Shown in pieces: positions 38,596 to 38,696 of a stretch of 38,696 nucleotides of DNA (position 1 is the stretch's first letter; the number at the start of each line of letters is the position of its first letter). The position numbers were made by a program, and so were the translations under genes. The stretch spans positions 1 to 38,696 of the forward strand of contig CATLEM010000008.1 of the NCBI GenBank assembly GCA_949916155.1, given 5' to 3'. The stretch is from an uncultured Dorea sp. GTDB taxonomy: Bacteria; Bacillota; Clostridia; Lachnospirales; Lachnospiraceae. The notes under the pieces are model-generated. The model saw nothing but the letters and a program-made list of their open reading frames with translations, ran no database searches and was not told where the DNA came from.

Positions 38596-38696
38596 ATGTT
38601 AGATGTATGTTTGTTAGGAACTGGCGGGATGATGCCGCTGCCGTACCGGTGGCTGACGTCGTTCATGGTAAGATATAATGGAAGCAGTCTGTTGAT
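38596..38696 (+). CDS. rnz: Ribonuclease Z, 5' part only (runs off right edge)
   Basis: The first 33 codons read [19 protein letters not shown], followed by [14 protein letters not shown], the characteristic N-terminal beta-lactamase-fold strand of bacterial RNase Z, just before the expected metal-ligand motif, which lies outside the window. The enzyme trims tRNA 3' ends. Binding site GAGGT about eight bases before the ATG. The catalytic part is not visible, so identification rests on this short but distinctive segment. Confidence 0.75.
   Translation, partial: MLDVCLLGTGGMMPLPYRWLTSFMVRYNGSSLL

Noticed and set aside
1-38696. CRISPR arrays, tRNA or rRNA genes, transposases, integrases and phage genes
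   Set aside because: No regularly spaced repeats, no cloverleaf or rRNA-like segments and no mobile-element proteins were recognised on either strand.

Overview
The window looks like chromosomal DNA of an anaerobic, spore-lineage gut Firmicute, most likely a Lachnospiraceae (Clostridium cluster XIVa) member. Supporting signs are strong AGGAGG ribosome binding sites, a Spo0A-type DNA-binding domain, a split transketolase, dnaX-ybaB-recR, a CyuA-type iron-sulfur cysteine/serine lyase, an isolated YjiM-like double-cubane protein and a DUF5711 protein. Genus-level assignment is not possible by eye. I see no rRNA, tRNA, CRISPR array, insertion sequence, phage or plasmid genes.

Layout. 1-887 (minus): an HD-domain protein and the start of a membrane protein that runs off the left edge. 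1144-8436 (plus): a complete sugar-uptake locus with a LacI regulator, a consensus promoter followed by two identical 16-bp operators, a lipoprotein binding protein, two permeases, a DUF2961/GH172 enzyme and a GH32 beta-fructofuranosidase. 8664-16061: a small membrane protein, an FtsX-like permease and its ATPase, a terminator, a free-standing Spo0A effector domain on the opposite strand with a perfect 0A-box in its upstream region, then a two-component system with a very large sensor kinase. 16185-23776 (plus): phosphofructokinase, dnaX-ybaB-recR, a second LacI regulator, transaldolase and a two-gene transketolase. 24097-27554 (plus): a LysM protein with an apparently inactive MPN/JAB-like domain, a DUF5711 protein and a CvpA-like protein. 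27628-31985 (minus): carB without carA, then murI. 32233-34683 (plus): a CyuA-like lyase and a DUF362/ferredoxin protein. 34748-36431 (minus): a double-cubane-cluster family protein and a VOC protein. 36595-38696 (plus): tsaE-tsaB-rimI, a small two-CxxC protein and the start of RNase Z.

How the parts work together. The most informative unit is 1144-8436. It should import an intact fructose-containing oligosaccharide and cleave it in the cytoplasm, because neither hydrolase has a signal peptide. The DUF2961 protein carries two glutamates, E270 and E291, that match in spacing and, as I recall, in numbering the catalytic pair of the founding GH172 enzyme, a difructose dianhydride I synthase/hydrolase. 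Paired with GH32, this suggests difructose anhydride or alpha-fructofuranoside use. Phosphofructokinase, transaldolase and transketolase downstream supply central sugar-phosphate metabolism.

Intergenic DNA holds several strong hairpins: 3763-3790, 21925-21981, 23794-23870 and 34704-34732. Some lack a terminator T-tract and may be mRNA-stabilising or repeated elements.
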